Positions 17,098 to 29,739 of a stretch of DNA of 64,000 nucleotides are shown one piece after another. The stretch spans positions 43,224 through 107,223 of the forward strand of contig NZ_SDWV01000017.1 in assembly GCF_004137345.1 (NCBI RefSeq). The letters run 5' to 3'. The notes beneath the pieces are model-generated. The model was given only the letters and a program-made list of their open reading frames with translations. It searched no databases and was not told the origin of the DNA. The stretch is from Nocardioides zhouii (GTDB lineage Bacteria > Actinomycetota > Actinomycetes > Propionibacteriales > Nocardioidaceae). Position 1 is the stretch's first letter. Every line of letters starts with the position of its first letter. A program made the position numbers and the translations under genes.

Positions 17098-18750
17098 TCA
17101 GCTGTGCGTGGTGACGACCGTCTTCACAGCGTCGGCGCCGGTGCCACTGCTCGGCCTGGTCGTGATCAGGAAGCTGGTGCCGGGGCCGGCGTTGTTGTCG
17201 ACGTAGATGCCGACGCTGAGCGTGACGGCATCGCCGGGCGCGATGAGCCCCGTCTGGTGGGTGCCTGCCTTGACCCCGGGCGTGACGTCGTACGGCGAGT
17301 TGAGGCCGACCTGGTGGAAGTGGGCATGGATGGCACTCGTGCCGCCGGTGACCTTCACCTTGAAGGACGCCGCGGTGAGGCCGGCATTCTGGATCCTGAC
17401 GTAGACGTGCTCGAGCCCGCCCTTGAGGACCGACACACTGCGGACCTGCCCCTTCGCGGTCTTGTTGTAGACGCCGGTGCCGGCGTACGCGCTCGTGAAC
17501 ACCTTGCTGATCGACGCGTCCTGACGCCGCAGTGCGTACGACGCGAGGTCCTGTGCCAAGGAGTCACCACCGGCGGAGGTGAAGTTGCCACCGGCGTACA
17601 GGCCCTTGCCGAACACGGTCAGCGCGTGCACCTCGGCCGAGAGCGGGCCGCCCTTCGATCCGTCGGACCCGATCGGTCGCCAGGCCGTGCCGTCGAAGAA
17701 GGCAACCATGTCGGCCGTCTTCGTGCCGTTCGCGTCCTGGAAGGACCCGCCCGCGAACACGAGGGAGCCGGAGGCGCCCAGCGCATAGATGTACGCCGTC
17801 GTCGGCAGCCAGCCGTTGGTGCCGGCGGTGTTCGCCCCCAGGGCGCTCCAGGCACCGGTGAAGGAGTCCCACCGGGCGACGTGGTCCGCCTGCGCAATGC
17901 CGGCGACGTCGAGGGCGTCGGTGCCGACGTACACGCTCGAGCCCGAGACGGCCAGGCTGCGCACCATGCCGGTGACCGCGCCGCCGCTCGGCCCGGCGCC
18001 CACGCCGAGGGCCTGCCAGGCACCGGACCGGTAGGCCGCGACGTAGTCGGCCGCGGGGAGCTTCGCCAGGTTCCCGAAGTTGCCGCCGGCGTAGAGCGTG
18101 CCGACGCTGTCGGCCGCGAGCGCGTAGACCGGCCCGGTGAACGCACCGTCGACCGGCAGGATCGAGCGGGACGCGCCCGTGGTCAGGTCGCAGGCCAGCA
18201 GGTAGTCGGCCGTGGCGATCTCGGCACCGTCCTGGAACTCGCCGCCGACGTAGAGCGTGGTGCCGATGATCTGGAGCGCGTCGACGTTGCCCGTGAAGGC
18301 CGGGCGGCTGGGGGAGGAGCAGGCCGGCTGCCAGGTCGCGCCGTTCCACACCGCCAGGAAGTCGGCGCTCGTGTTGCCGCCTGCGTCCTGGAAGGTCCCT
18401 CCGGCGTAGACCTTGCCGGTCGCCGGGTCGTAGGCGATCGCCCTGACCTCAGCGGCCGGCGAGCTGGTGATCGGCGTGCTGCCGATGGCGCTCCACTGCG
18501 AGCCGGTCCACCGCGCGATGAGGTCCGCACCAGCATCGCCACCGGCGTTGGTGAAGGCGCCCGCGACGTAGAGCGATCCGGCTCGCTGGGTGTTGAGCGC
18601 CAGGACCTTGCCGTTCAGGGACGGCTTGCTGGCCTTGGTGCCGTGGCCCACCCGGTCCCAGCCACCCGGGCCGGCGGCCCACGCCGGGGAGACGGCCACC
18701 ACGAGGGCGACGACGCACGATGTGGCGAACACAAGCCTTGACCGCCGCAT
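17098..18750 (-). CDS. Secreted seven-repeat beta-propeller-like protein
   Basis: A 550-residue protein with a Sec signal peptide (MRRSRLVFATSCVVALVVAV, cleavage near AWA-AG at 25). Residues ~55-440 hold seven copies of a ~55-residue unit with the core YAGGxF...ADxxAxW...W..hG. Clear copies read LYVAGAFTNAGG, VYAGGTFQDAGG, LYVGGEFQDG, LYAGGNFGN, VYVGTDALDVAG, VFAGGSFQDANG and LYAGGNFTSAGG. Seven repeats suggest a seven-bladed propeller. The last ~110 residues look like a beta-sandwich (VRIQNAGLTAASFKVKVTGG, CARDB-like). ATG 18750 follows AGGAG at 6 nt. Function unknown; likely extracellular binding or scaffolding. Confidence 0.8.
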   Translation of the reverse strand: MRRSRLVFATSCVVALVVAVSPAWAAGPGGWDRVGHGTKASKPSLNGKVLALNTQRAGSLYVAGAFTNAGGDAGADLIARWTGSQWSAIGSTPITSSPAAEVRAIAYDPATGKVYAGGTFQDAGGNTSADFLAVWNGATWQPACSSPSRPAFTGNVDALQIIGTTLYVGGEFQDGAEIATADYLLACDLTTGASRSILPVDGAFTGPVYALAADSVGTLYAGGNFGNLAKLPAADYVAAYRSGAWQALGVGAGPSGGAVTGMVRSLAVSGSSVYVGTDALDVAGIAQADHVARWDSFTGAWSALGANTAGTNGWLPTTAYIYALGASGSLVFAGGSFQDANGTKTADMVAFFDGTAWRPIGSDGSKGGPLSAEVHALTVFGKGLYAGGNFTSAGGDSLAQDLASYALRRQDASISKVFTSAYAGTGVYNKTAKGQVRSVSVLKGGLEHVYVRIQNAGLTAASFKVKVTGGTSAIHAHFHQVGLNSPYDVTPGVKAGTHQTGLIAPGDAVTLSVGIYVDNNAGPGTSFLITTRPSSGTGADAVKTVVTTHS

Positions 18751-18812
18751 GGCGTCTCCTGAGCCTCGGCTCTGCACACTACGCCTCGCTGTCCATGGCT
18801 AGGCTGCGAGCC

Positions 18813-19478
18813 GTGGACCTCTACGACGTGATGCGGACGACGGCGGCGGTGCGGGAGTTCACCGACGATCCGCTGCCGGACGACGTGCTGCACACGATCC
18901 TCGAGAACGCGCGCTTCGCGCCGAGCGGCGGCAACCGCCAGGGCAGCCAGCTGGTCGTGGTCCGCGATGCGGCGACGCGGGAGCGGTTGGTCGAGATCAC
19001 CGGTCCGGGCGCCCGGCGCTACCAGGCCCAGAAGGACGCCGGGGAGACGCCGTGGAGCGGCTACGTCCCGAGCCAGGTCACCGAGGAGCAGGTGGCGCAG
19101 ACGGAGGTCCCGGACTACGTCGCGGAGCCCCTCCGTCGCGCCCCGGTCGTCCTGGTGGTCTGCGTGGACCTGCGGGCAGTGGCGGCCCTCGACAAGGACC
19201 TCGACCGAGTAGGTGTCGTCGCCGGCGCATCCGTCTATCCACTGGTGTGGAACATCCTCCTGGCCGCTCGCAACGAGGGTTTCGGCGGCACCATCACGAC
19301 GATGGCCATCGCCGAGGAGCCGGCGCTCAAGGAGCTGCTGGGCATCCCGGAGCCGTACGCCGTCGCCGCAGTCGTACCTCTGGGCAAACCGGTCAAGCAG
19401 CTCACCCGGCTGACCCGCGCCGGGGTGGACCAGCTGACCCGTCTGGAGCACTGGCAGGGCGGTCCGCTGCAGGAGTAG
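18813..19478 (+). CDS. Nitroreductase-family FMN oxidoreductase
   Basis: A 221-residue enzyme of the nitroreductase superfamily: DLYDVMRTTAAVREFTDDPL at the N-terminus supplies the R-x-x-R/x-F FMN-phosphate motif, followed by NARFAPSGGNRQ (phosphate-binding SGGNRQ). Near the C-terminus is GFGGTITTMA and VPLGKPVK, the typical FMN ring contact region. GTG 18813 gives the standard N-terminus; ATG 18795 would add six residues, neither having a strong ribosome site. Such enzymes reduce nitro, quinone or enone compounds with NAD(P)H. It is divergent from the propeller gene and 34 nt before the VOC gene, probably one transcript. Confidence 0.87.
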   Translation: MDLYDVMRTTAAVREFTDDPLPDDVLHTILENARFAPSGGNRQGSQLVVVRDAATRERLVEITGPGARRYQAQKDAGETPWSGYVPSQVTEEQVAQTEVPDYVAEPLRRAPVVLVVCVDLRAVAALDKDLDRVGVVAGASVYPLVWNILLAARNEGFGGTITTMAIAEEPALKELLGIPEPYAVAAVVPLGKPVKQLTRLTRAGVDQLTRLEHWQGGPLQE

Positions 19479-19512
19479 CGTCCGGGCTCCGGAACGTCGT
19501 GCGTCAGGAAGC

Positions 19513-20016
19513 ATGCCCATGACCGAGATCGACCTCGCCGCCATCGACGCCGAGCGCGATCGTCTCCGCGCCGCGTACCTCCAGCCTGACGGCACCCGCC
19601 CACCTTCGAGCGCCCGCGGCCTCCACCACTTCGCCGTGGTCGCGCGCGACGTCGAGGAGACCATCAACTTCTACCAGGGTCTGCTCGAGTTCCCGTTGAC
19701 CGACATCTTCGAGAACCGCGACTACCCGGGCTCCAACCACTTCTTCTTCGACATCGGCCACGAGAACCTGCTCGCCTTCTTCGACTTCCCGGGCCTCGGC
19801 GTCGGTCCGTACGCCGAGGTGCTGGGCGGTCTGCACCACATCGCCATCTCGGTCGAACCCGCGACCTGGGAGCGCCTCAAGGGCAAGCTCGACGCGGCCG
19901 GGATCGCGTACCTCGAGGAGAGCGGCACGTCGATCTACTTCCCCGACCCCAACGGCGCGCGGCTCGAGCTGATCGCGGATCCCCTCGGCGAGATGTACGG
20001 CACCAAGGTCCTGTAG
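19513..20016 (+). CDS. VOC-superfamily (glyoxalase/dioxygenase-like) protein
   Basis: A 167-residue protein with two beta-alpha-beta-beta-beta modules. GLHHFAVVARDVEETINFY begins the first and LGGLHHIAISVEPATWERL the second; DPNGARLELI closes the metal-binding module. Both His and the final Glu, the usual metal ligands, are present. There is a ~35-residue helical N-terminal extension (ATG 19513; ATG 19519 possible). VOC members include dioxygenases, isomerases and resistance proteins, so the reaction cannot be assigned. Located directly after the nitroreductase gene, suggesting a joint role in metabolising an aromatic or electrophilic compound. Confidence 0.85.
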   Translation: MPMTEIDLAAIDAERDRLRAAYLQPDGTRPPSSARGLHHFAVVARDVEETINFYQGLLEFPLTDIFENRDYPGSNHFFFDIGHENLLAFFDFPGLGVGPYAEVLGGLHHIAISVEPATWERLKGKLDAAGIAYLEESGTSIYFPDPNGARLELIADPLGEMYGTKVL

Positions 20017-20331
20017 ATCGGTGGAGTCGTCGTTCGACTTGGTCTGTTTCGAGTGCGGCTGAACAGATCTGTGACCGTGTGCGGACTAGACCTCCGCGAC
20101 GGAGGCGTGACCGGAGTGCAGTCCGGCGGTTGAAGGGTCAGCGCACGGCTTTGCCAGGGAGTTGGGCCGCGCGCAGGCCTCGTTGGCTGACCTCCCTCAG
20201 CCGGCGGGGCCGCTCCTGCATGTGATCCGCGTCTCGATCGCGGACGACATCCCGACGACACACGATCGTCATGACGGCGCACTACGTTCGCCCGCAGTGC
20301 CGCGGTGTGCGGCGTACGTCTGAGGAGCACT
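20017..20331 (+). other. 315-bp non-coding leader before the type III synthetase gene
   Basis: No credible coding frame. It holds two adjacent small hairpins: CCTCCG/CGGAGG with a CGA loop (20091-20105) and CCGGA/TCCGG (20111-20126). No GlnR-type GAAAC half-sites are visible, unlike upstream of glnA. Two GATCG-rich stretches follow before the GAGGAG ribosome site at 20322. Confidence 0.5.
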
Positions 20332-22509
<2,178 letters not shown>

Positions 22510-22975
22510 GGGCTGGGTCGACCTTCCGTCGCGCTCACTCAGCCATGGCGCTGGGGCTCGAGGAACCGCTCCAGCGCCGCCAGCACGTGGCTGCTGTGGC
22601 TCTAGACCGTCGCCGCGGGCGACGCCACTGCCGGTGCAGGTTCCGTGGCGCGGTCCTGACCCGTGGAGCGGGTCGCTGCGCCGGCCACGACCGTCGCGGC
22701 CACGACGACCGTGCCGAGCGCCTGTCCGGCGGTACGACGGTGTGCGCCGCCACCCGGACAGTGCGGTTGCTGCGGTGCGGATGCTGCATCACGGACACCG
22801 CACAACGACCGGAGCGCGCGTCCTCCACCAGGGGGCCGTCTGCCGGAGGCAGTTCTGACGAACCGCCGACCAGACAACAGCGAACACCCCTGGTCGACCG
22901 GGGTCGACCAGGGGTGTTGGTGCCGTTCAGGGGCTGTGTGCGAGCCGCTGCCAGCCTGCTAGAGCCGCGCGTGGC
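22510..22975. other. 466-bp convergent intergenic region
   Basis: Between the stops of two glutamine synthetase genes. Apart from the hairpin at 22883-22918 I find no supported gene. A minus-strand frame ending at 22602 has a short hydrophobic stretch (GTVVVAATVVAGAATRS) and locally good codon use, but its upstream half does not look coding. Confidence 0.5.
22883..22918. terminator. strong bidirectional hairpin terminator
   Basis: AACACCCCTGGTCGACC (22883-22899) and its exact reverse complement (22902-22918) are separated by 2 nt; about 15 pairs with a 6-nt loop can form. It lies 58 nt past the glnA stop and should terminate glnA and also block transcription from the type III gene. Confidence 0.82.
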
Positions 22976-24397
<1,422 letters not shown>

Positions 24398-24490
24398 TCG
24401 GTTCCTCCTTGACGGCGTCGCGCGCACGTCGAGTTGCAGCGTCACGGAACGGAGCGTCGTTGCACCGTGCGGCCACGCTAGGCGGGGGCA

Positions 24491-24528
24491 GTTTCTTGAC
24501 CGTATCCCGTTTGTTTCGCGCGTGTTAC
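24491..24528 (-). promoter_or_regulatory. two-box GlnR-type operator upstream of glnA
   Basis: Read on the minus strand from 24528: GTAAC, 6 nt, GAAAC, 6 nt, GATAC, 6 nt, GAAAC. This equals the published actinobacterial GlnR consensus gTnAC-n6-GaAAC repeated with the 22-bp period, one base off in the third half-site. It is 94 bp before the glnA start. A weak -10 (TAGCGT, 24480-24475) follows so that the second box covers the -35 region, consistent with activation under nitrogen limitation. Confidence 0.8.
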
Positions 24529-24636
24529 ATGTCGTCCGAGCGGTGGCCGCTGGCCCTGTGGTGTGTTGCGGGCGGATCACGGGGTTCACCCCTGCGGACG
24601 ATGGTCGAACGGCCGGGTCGGTGCTTAGTGTCAGGC

Positions 24637-25407
24637 ATGACTCGGGTCACGGGGATCCCCACGTACGTCGTCGCGCTCTCGGCCGCAGCCGTACTGGCTG
24701 CCTGTGGTGGCGGGGGCGGTGAGGACGACGCCCCGGCCAGTCAGTCGTACGGCATCGAGACGCTGATGCCCGCGGTGGCCGAGGCCGTCGGTGGCGAGGA
24801 CACCGTCCACCTCGGCATCGGCGACCATCGTGGGCGGGCCGAGCTCCAGGTCGACCTGACCTGGGCTGCCAAGGAGACCGAGTTCCGCGCGCTGATGGGT
24901 GACACCCCGGGCGACTTCCTCGAGTTCCGCCGGGTCGGGGGAAAGATGTACGTCGGCGGTGAGCGGACGGACAACGAGTGGAGCTACACCGCGGACGACG
25001 ACCCGCGCGCGCTCGGCGACGACGACAGCTTCGACGCAGGAGCCGCCCCAGTCCTGCTCGCCCTCGACGTCCCGGGCGACTACGAGGCGATGATCGACGC
25101 GGTCGACAAGGTGCAGAACCAGGGGCAGGAGGAGATGGAAGGTGTTGCCTCCACCCACTACGTCCTCACCATCGACGCCCAAGCCTGGGTCGATCAGTTC
25201 CCGGACGACTCGATGCACCGACAGATCGAGCTGGACGACGCTCTTCAGGTCGACCTCTGGATCGACGAGCAGTCGTTGCCGGTGCGCATGGAGTACACCG
25301 GCACCGACACCGGCGACCAGGCGCGCGTGGACTACTCCGGCTGGGGCACGCCGATCGCCGTCGTCGTCCCCGAGGGAGCGACGCCACTGGGCAGCGAGGC
25401 GTCCTAG
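24637..25407 (+). CDS. Secreted lipoprotein, LppX/LprG-like
   Basis: A 256-residue lipoprotein. A short signal sequence ends in the lipobox LAAC, with Cys as the first mature residue (about 24), then a Gly/Asp-rich tether. The mature part alternates strands ([38 protein letters not shown]), like the LppX/LprA/F/G fold that binds lipids in the cell envelope of mycobacteria. That similarity is by pattern only. Divergent from glnA and 35 nt before the RDD gene. Likely anchored on the outer face of the membrane. Confidence 0.78.
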   Translation: MTRVTGIPTYVVALSAAAVLAACGGGGGEDDAPASQSYGIETLMPAVAEAVGGEDTVHLGIGDHRGRAELQVDLTWAAKETEFRALMGDTPGDFLEFRRVGGKMYVGGERTDNEWSYTADDDPRALGDDDSFDAGAAPVLLALDVPGDYEAMIDAVDKVQNQGQEEMEGVASTHYVLTIDAQAWVDQFPDDSMHRQIELDDALQVDLWIDEQSLPVRMEYTGTDTGDQARVDYSGWGTPIAVVVPEGATPLGSEAS

Positions 25408-25442
25408 TCAGAGGGCTGGTGGCCCCCGCCTACGCTGGACGC

Positions 25443-25832
25443 GTGCCGCAGCCCGACCCGACGTACGCGCCGACCGACCTCACGCCCGCGGGCTGGGGCC
25501 GGCGGATACTGGCGATCCTGATCGACTGGGGGACCAGCTGGGCAGCGGCCGCCGCGCTCGTCGAGACCGGCGTGGTGGAGCACTCCGGGACGCCGGGCAC
25601 CGTGATCCTGATCGCCGAGATGGCGTTCTTCACAGCGCTCCTCGGGGGATCGTTCGGCAAGCTGCTCACCCGCGTCCGGGTCGTCCGCCACGACGACCCG
25701 TCGCGTCCGGTCGGCCTGCTGAGGGCACTCGTCCGGACCGCGCTCACGTTCCTGCTGATCCCGCCGCTGCTGACCTTCGAGGGCCGCGGGCTGCACGACC
25801 TGGCCGCGGGCACGCGGACGGTCACGATCTAG
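25443..25832 (+). CDS. RDD-family membrane protein
   Basis: A 129-residue protein with three membrane segments (about residues 22-42, 50-72 and 98-116). It has the family hallmark: AGWGRRILAILIDWG in the first segment (Arg and Asp of RDD), GGSFGKLLTRVRVV after the second, and GLHDLAAGT at the end. Start GTG 25443; the frame is open much further upstream inside the lipoprotein gene, but the RDD fold begins here. Function unknown. A short RDD gene next to a DUF4191 gene between lipA and glnA is also, as I recall, the mycobacterial order. Only 3 nt separate its stop from that of the DUF4191 gene. Confidence 0.85.
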   Translation: MPQPDPTYAPTDLTPAGWGRRILAILIDWGTSWAAAAALVETGVVEHSGTPGTVILIAEMAFFTALLGGSFGKLLTRVRVVRHDDPSRPVGLLRALVRTALTFLLIPPLLTFEGRGLHDLAAGTRTVTI

Positions 25833-25835
25833 GAG

Positions 25836-26543
25836 TCAGCGACCTCGCTGCTGCGAGCGCATGCCCTTCATCGACGTCGGCACCGGGCCCTTGGGCACCG
25901 GCAGCTTGCCGCGCTGGGCGTCGAGCGCCTTCAGCCGCTGGAGGATGTCGGTCATCTCGCCGGGCTTCACCTCGCGACCCAGCTTCTGCACGTGGCGCAC
26001 CAGCTTGGGCAGGGGCACCTCGCCCTCGCCGCGGCCACAGATGATCTCGTGGATCGGGGTGCCGTGCGCGACCCGCTCGTGCTTCTTGCGCTCGGTGACG
26101 AGCAGCTGGCGGACCCGGGACTGGCTCGAGCCCTCGCCCACCAGGACGATGCCGGGCGGGCCGACGACGCGGTGCACGACGTCCTGCTGCTTGGTGAAGC
26201 CGACCACCGGGTCGAGCTTCCAGCCGCGGCGCAGCATCTGCAGGGCGCCGGCCGCTGCGGCGGGCTGGCCCTCCATCTGCTTGTACGCCGCCTGCTGGGC
26301 ACGGCGGCCGAAGACCAGCAGCGCGAGGAGCAGGCCGACCATCAGCGCGCCGACGATGGAGATGATCAGCGAGATGACGCCGTCGCCGGGCAGCAGCCAC
26401 ATGACGCCGAAGCCGATGGCCGCGCCGACCAGGAACGTGCCGAGGATGATCCAACCCAGCCGCGGGTCGCTCTTCTTCGCCATCTGGTAGGTCTGGACGA
26501 TCTGCCCTCGGCGCGAGGTGGGCGTGGAGGCGGGGGTCGACAT
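25836..26543 (-). CDS. DUF4191 membrane protein
   Basis: A 235-residue protein of an actinobacterial family without known function. Two adjacent membrane segments (LGWIILGTFLVGAAIGFGVM, about 30-50, and SLIISIVGALMVGLLLALLV, about 58-78) are followed by a basic cytoplasmic domain with VVGPPGIVLVGEG, HEIICGRGEGEVPL and a lysine-rich end. ATG 26543 was chosen, since the longer open frame runs back into lipA on the same strand but in another reading frame. It follows lipA after about 125 nt and is usually found beside lipA, hinting at a link with lipoate or envelope physiology that is untested. Confidence 0.88.
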   Translation of the reverse strand: MSTPASTPTSRRGQIVQTYQMAKKSDPRLGWIILGTFLVGAAIGFGVMWLLPGDGVISLIISIVGALMVGLLLALLVFGRRAQQAAYKQMEGQPAAAAGALQMLRRGWKLDPVVGFTKQQDVVHRVVGPPGIVLVGEGSSQSRVRQLLVTERKKHERVAHGTPIHEIICGRGEGEVPLPKLVRHVQKLGREVKPGEMTDILQRLKALDAQRGKLPVPKGPVPTSMKGMRSQQRGR

Positions 26544-26668
26544 GAGCCTGATGTTACGACCGGCGACCGCACTTGGCCCAACCGCCTCGACCGTTGTCAG
26601 GCCGTCGACAGCGACGGGACGGACCCGGAGCGGCTCGACCTCGGACCGTACGCGGTGGAGCTGAGGGC

Positions 26669-27619
26669 TCAGACGGACGCGGACGCGCGGGCGTCCATCG
26701 CCTGCTGGTAGAGCCGCCCGGCGCGGTAGGACGAGCGGACGAGCGGACCCGACAGGGCGCCGGCGAAGCCGATCTCGTCGGCCTCGTCCTTGAGCTCGAC
26801 GAACTCCTCGGGCTTGACCCAGCGCTCGACGGGGTGGTGCCGCGGCGACGGGCGGAGGTACTGGGTGATCGTGATCAGCTCGCAGCCCGCCTCGTGGAGG
26901 TCGCGCAGCGCTTGGCTGACCTCCTCGCGGGTCTCGCCCATCCCGAGGATCAGGTTCGACTTGGTGACCAGGCCGAAGTCGCGCGCCTGCGTGATGACGT
27001 CGAGCGAGCGGTCGTAGCGGAAGGCCGGGCGGATTCGCTTGAAGATCCGTGGCACCGTCTCGACGTTGTGGGCCAGCACCTCGGGCCGTGACTCGAAGAC
27101 CTCGGTGAGCAGGTCGGGCTTGCCGTTGAAGTCGGGGATCAGGTTCTCGACGCCGGTGCCCGGGTTCATCTCGTGGATCGCGCGGACCGTCTCGGCGTAG
27201 AGCCACGCGCCGCCGTCGGGGAGGTCGTCGCGGGCGACGCCGGTGATGGTGGCGTACTTGAGCCCCATCTTCTGCACTGACTCGGCGACCCGGCGCGGCT
27301 CGTCGCGGTCGAGCGGCTGCGGCTTGCCGGTATCGATCTGGCAGAAGTCGCAGCGACGGGTGCACTGGTCACCGCCGATGAGGAACGTGGCCTCCTTGTC
27401 CTCCCAGCACTCGAAGATGTTGGGACAACCGGCCGACTGGCACACCGTGTGGAGACCCTCGGACTTCACCAGGCTCTGCAGGGCGGTGTACTCCGGCCCC
27501 ATCTTCGCCCGGGTCTTGATCCACTCCGGCTTGCGCTCGATTGGGGTCTCCGCGTTGCGGACCTCCAGTCGGAGAAGCTTGCGTCCTTCGGGGGTGGGAG
27601 CCGTCGTCACATCCGTCAC
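26669..27619 (-). CDS. lipA: Lipoyl synthase
   Basis: A 316-residue radical-SAM enzyme that inserts two sulfurs into protein-bound octanoyl groups, forming lipoyl cofactors. Both iron-sulfur cluster motifs are present: [12 protein letters not shown] (Cx4Cx5C, auxiliary cluster) and CTRRCDFC (Cx3Cx2C, SAM cluster). The C-terminal SSYRAGRLY carries the Ser ligand typical of LipA. Start is uncertain between GTG 27619 and GTG 27610; neither has a strong ribosome site. Substrates nearby are SucB and, indirectly, GcvH. An ABC transporter pair separates it from lipB, which in relatives is usually adjacent. Confidence 0.97.
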   Translation of the reverse strand: MTDVTTAPTPEGRKLLRLEVRNAETPIERKPEWIKTRAKMGPEYTALQSLVKSEGLHTVCQSAGCPNIFECWEDKEATFLIGGDQCTRRCDFCQIDTGKPQPLDRDEPRRVAESVQKMGLKYATITGVARDDLPDGGAWLYAETVRAIHEMNPGTGVENLIPDFNGKPDLLTEVFESRPEVLAHNVETVPRIFKRIRPAFRYDRSLDVITQARDFGLVTKSNLILGMGETREEVSQALRDLHEAGCELITITQYLRPSPRHHPVERWVKPEEFVELKDEADEIGFAGALSGPLVRSSYRAGRLYQQAMDARASASV

Positions 27620-27709
27620 TGTACGGCGCGGGGCAGGCGCCCCCAACTCCGGCGCTCAGCCCGCAGACGGGCGAGGTCGCGTGTGCGGCTGCTAGGTCCC
27701 GACGGCGAC

Positions 27710-28708
27710 TCAGGGGACGTCGCGGCGGCCGAACGACCAGATGCTCGCGGCCACGACGGCGACCGCCGGCACGAGCACGAAGGCCAGGCCCTGCCACACC
27801 GACAGTGATGCCTGCCCCTGGCACATCGTTCGCATGGCGGCGTCCCACGTGGACGGGTCGGCCGACGGGCCGAAGCACTCCGATGGCGGTTCGCGGTAGT
27901 ACGTCGCTCGCCCCTGCATCACGGCGAGCAGGTTGTTGGCCGGGAACCATCGCTCCTTGCCGGGGCCGAGGGGCAGTGCTGCGACGAGCAGGCTGCCGGC
28001 CGCGGAGACCGCGAAGATCGCGCCCAGGGTGAACACCGTGCTGCGCGACAGCATCGTCAGCGCGTAGCCCACGACGGCTCCGAGCGCAGCGAGGAACGTG
28101 CACCGCGCCACCTGCCAGGCCGCCTCACCGGTCAGCCCGTCCGGTACGGCGATGTCGCGCACGCCCGCGGCCACGTGCAGGCCGGCCCAGTAGAGCGTCA
28201 TCACCACCGAGGTCAGCACGGCGGCCAGGAGACCGATCGCGATCGCCTTGGCGAGCCAGACCCGCAGGCGTCGCGGCTCGAAGAGCAGCTGGTTGCTCAT
28301 CGACCCCGATGCCCAGTCGGCCCCGGCGAAGGTGGTGCCGGCCAGGACCACGAGTGCGAGCACGACGCTGGCGGCGCCGATGCTCGACTCCCGGAGCTCC
28401 TCGCGGAGGTCCAGCGGCCGCCGGTAGAGGCCGGAGTACCACTCCGTCACCTGGGACTCGCAGGCCTCGGCGGACGGCACGCCGAAGCGGCGCGGCCGCT
28501 TCTCGCAGCGCCTGACCTCCTGCTCGAAGCCCGGCTGGCTGCGTGCCAGCTCGCGGGACTGCGCGACCTCGGCGTCGGAGTAGGCACGGGTCTCCCACAC
28601 GGTGCCGACGAGGATGAGCAGCGGCACGATGATCGCTGCGGCGACGAGGACGACGACGCTGCGGCGCCACCGCAGCCGGGTCAGCTCCGTGCGCACCAGG
28701 CGGATCAT
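27710..28708 (-). CDS. ABC-2-type transporter permease
   Basis: A 332-residue membrane protein with six predicted membrane segments: one at residues 20-42, then a ~90-residue extracytoplasmic loop, then five between ~110 and 325. The loop holds three Cys (RRCEKRP, EACESQ) and the last loop two more (ECFG, TMCQG), possible disulfides. It overlaps the ATPase gene by 4 nt (ATGA), so the two form one exporter. Substrate unknown; ABC-2 pairs export drugs, peptides or polysaccharides. It lies between lipB and lipA in an otherwise conserved region. Confidence 0.87.
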   Translation of the reverse strand: MIRLVRTELTRLRWRRSVVVLVAAAIIVPLLILVGTVWETRAYSDAEVAQSRELARSQPGFEQEVRRCEKRPRRFGVPSAEACESQVTEWYSGLYRRPLDLREELRESSIGAASVVLALVVLAGTTFAGADWASGSMSNQLLFEPRRLRVWLAKAIAIGLLAAVLTSVVMTLYWAGLHVAAGVRDIAVPDGLTGEAAWQVARCTFLAALGAVVGYALTMLSRSTVFTLGAIFAVSAAGSLLVAALPLGPGKERWFPANNLLAVMQGRATYYREPPSECFGPSADPSTWDAAMRTMCQGQASLSVWQGLAFVLVPAVAVVAASIWSFGRRDVP

Positions 28709-29655
28709 GCGGATGCTCCCGTCGCGGGGTCAGTCGTACGGCCCAGGGCCTCGCCCTCGGTGAGCTCGAGGAACACCGTCTCGAGGTCGGCGCGCAGTGG
28801 CGTCAGCTCGCGCAGCCAGATCCCCGCCGTCCCGAGCGCGCGGGTGATGTCCTCGGGACTGCCCTCGGTCTCGACCCGCAGGGCCTCACCGTCGGGGGAG
28901 ACGACGAGCCCGGCGGCTTCGAGCACGCCGACCGCCCGGGTCGGGTCGGCGACCACGACCCGGTGACCGCCGCTCGTGTGGAGCAGGTCGTCGACCCGTC
29001 CGCTGGCCAGCATGCGGCCGTTGCCGATGATCGTGACGCTGTCGCAGATCTGCTGCACCTCGGCGAGGATGTGGGAGCTGAGCAGCACGGTGACCCCCTC
29101 CTCGCCCAGGGTCCGGATGGTGTCGCGGATCTCGCGGATGCCCGAGGGGTCGAGGCCGTTGGTCGGCTCGTCGAGGATGAGCAGCCGCGGCTGCTTGAGG
29201 AGGGTGGCTGCGATCGCGAGCCGCTGCTTCATGCCGAGGGAGTAGCTCCGGTAGCGGTCCTGGTCCCGTCCGGTCAGGCCGACGGTGGCGAGGGCGGCGT
29301 CGATGCGCTCCTCGGGGATGTCGCGGGTGCGGGCCAGCAGCGCCAGGTTCTGTCGCCCGGTGAAGCTCGGCAGGAACTTCGGCATCTCCACCACGGCACC
29401 GATGCGGTCGATCACCGACGGCAGGCGCTGCGGCACCTCGGTGTCGAACAGGCGCATGGTCCCCGAGGTGGCGGTCGCCAGGCCGAGCAGCATCCGGATC
29501 GTCGTGGTCTTGCCCGAGCCGTTGGGGCCGAGGAAGCCGTGCACGCCGCCCTCCGGCACCGCGAGGTCGAGGCCGGCGACGGCCACCCGGCGTCCCCCGC
29601 GGCGTGAGCTGAACTCCTTGCGCAGCGCGTGTGTCTCGATGACGTAGTCGCCCAT
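28705..29655 (-). CDS. ABC-2-type transporter ATPase
   Basis: A 316-residue ATPase of the DrrA/CcmA-like type. Walker A GPNGSGKTT (about 40-48), signature YSLGMKQRL, Walker B LLILDEPTNGLDP and switch SSHILAEVQ are all intact. The C-terminal ~90 residues form the extra domain usual in this group. ATG 29655 was selected: it follows a G-rich ribosome site and gives the family N-terminus (VIETHALRKEF). Couples ATP hydrolysis to the permease encoded 4 nt within its end. The gene is 84 nt after lipB on the same strand. Confidence 0.94.
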   Translation of the reverse strand: MGDYVIETHALRKEFSSRRGGRRVAVAGLDLAVPEGGVHGFLGPNGSGKTTTIRMLLGLATATSGTMRLFDTEVPQRLPSVIDRIGAVVEMPKFLPSFTGRQNLALLARTRDIPEERIDAALATVGLTGRDQDRYRSYSLGMKQRLAIAATLLKQPRLLILDEPTNGLDPSGIREIRDTIRTLGEEGVTVLLSSHILAEVQQICDSVTIIGNGRMLASGRVDDLLHTSGGHRVVVADPTRAVGVLEAAGLVVSPDGEALRVETEGSPEDITRALGTAGIWLRELTPLRADLETVFLELTEGEALGRTTDPATGASA

Positions 29656-29739
29656 CGTCCCCCCTCGGACACGGGCACGTGCCCGCATGGATCTGCAGGC
29701 TCTCAGCCGAGGTGGGCGCTTGTCGCGCCACCGCGCCGA

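Noticed and set aside
20091..20126. Two small hairpins before the type III synthetase, considered as a glutamine riboswitch
   Set aside because: Stems are only 5-6 bp and do not resemble the known glutamine aptamers, which are described from cyanobacteria and marine phage.
22602..22877. 91-residue minus-strand frame with a hydrophobic stretch between the glutamine synthetase genes
   Set aside because: Only the last ~45 codons show coding-like third positions; no ribosome site or plausible start; it lies between two convergent genes.
22663..22962. 99-residue plus-strand frame in the same region
   Set aside because: It runs through the terminator hairpin and has a Cys/Pro/Arg composition typical of a chance frame.
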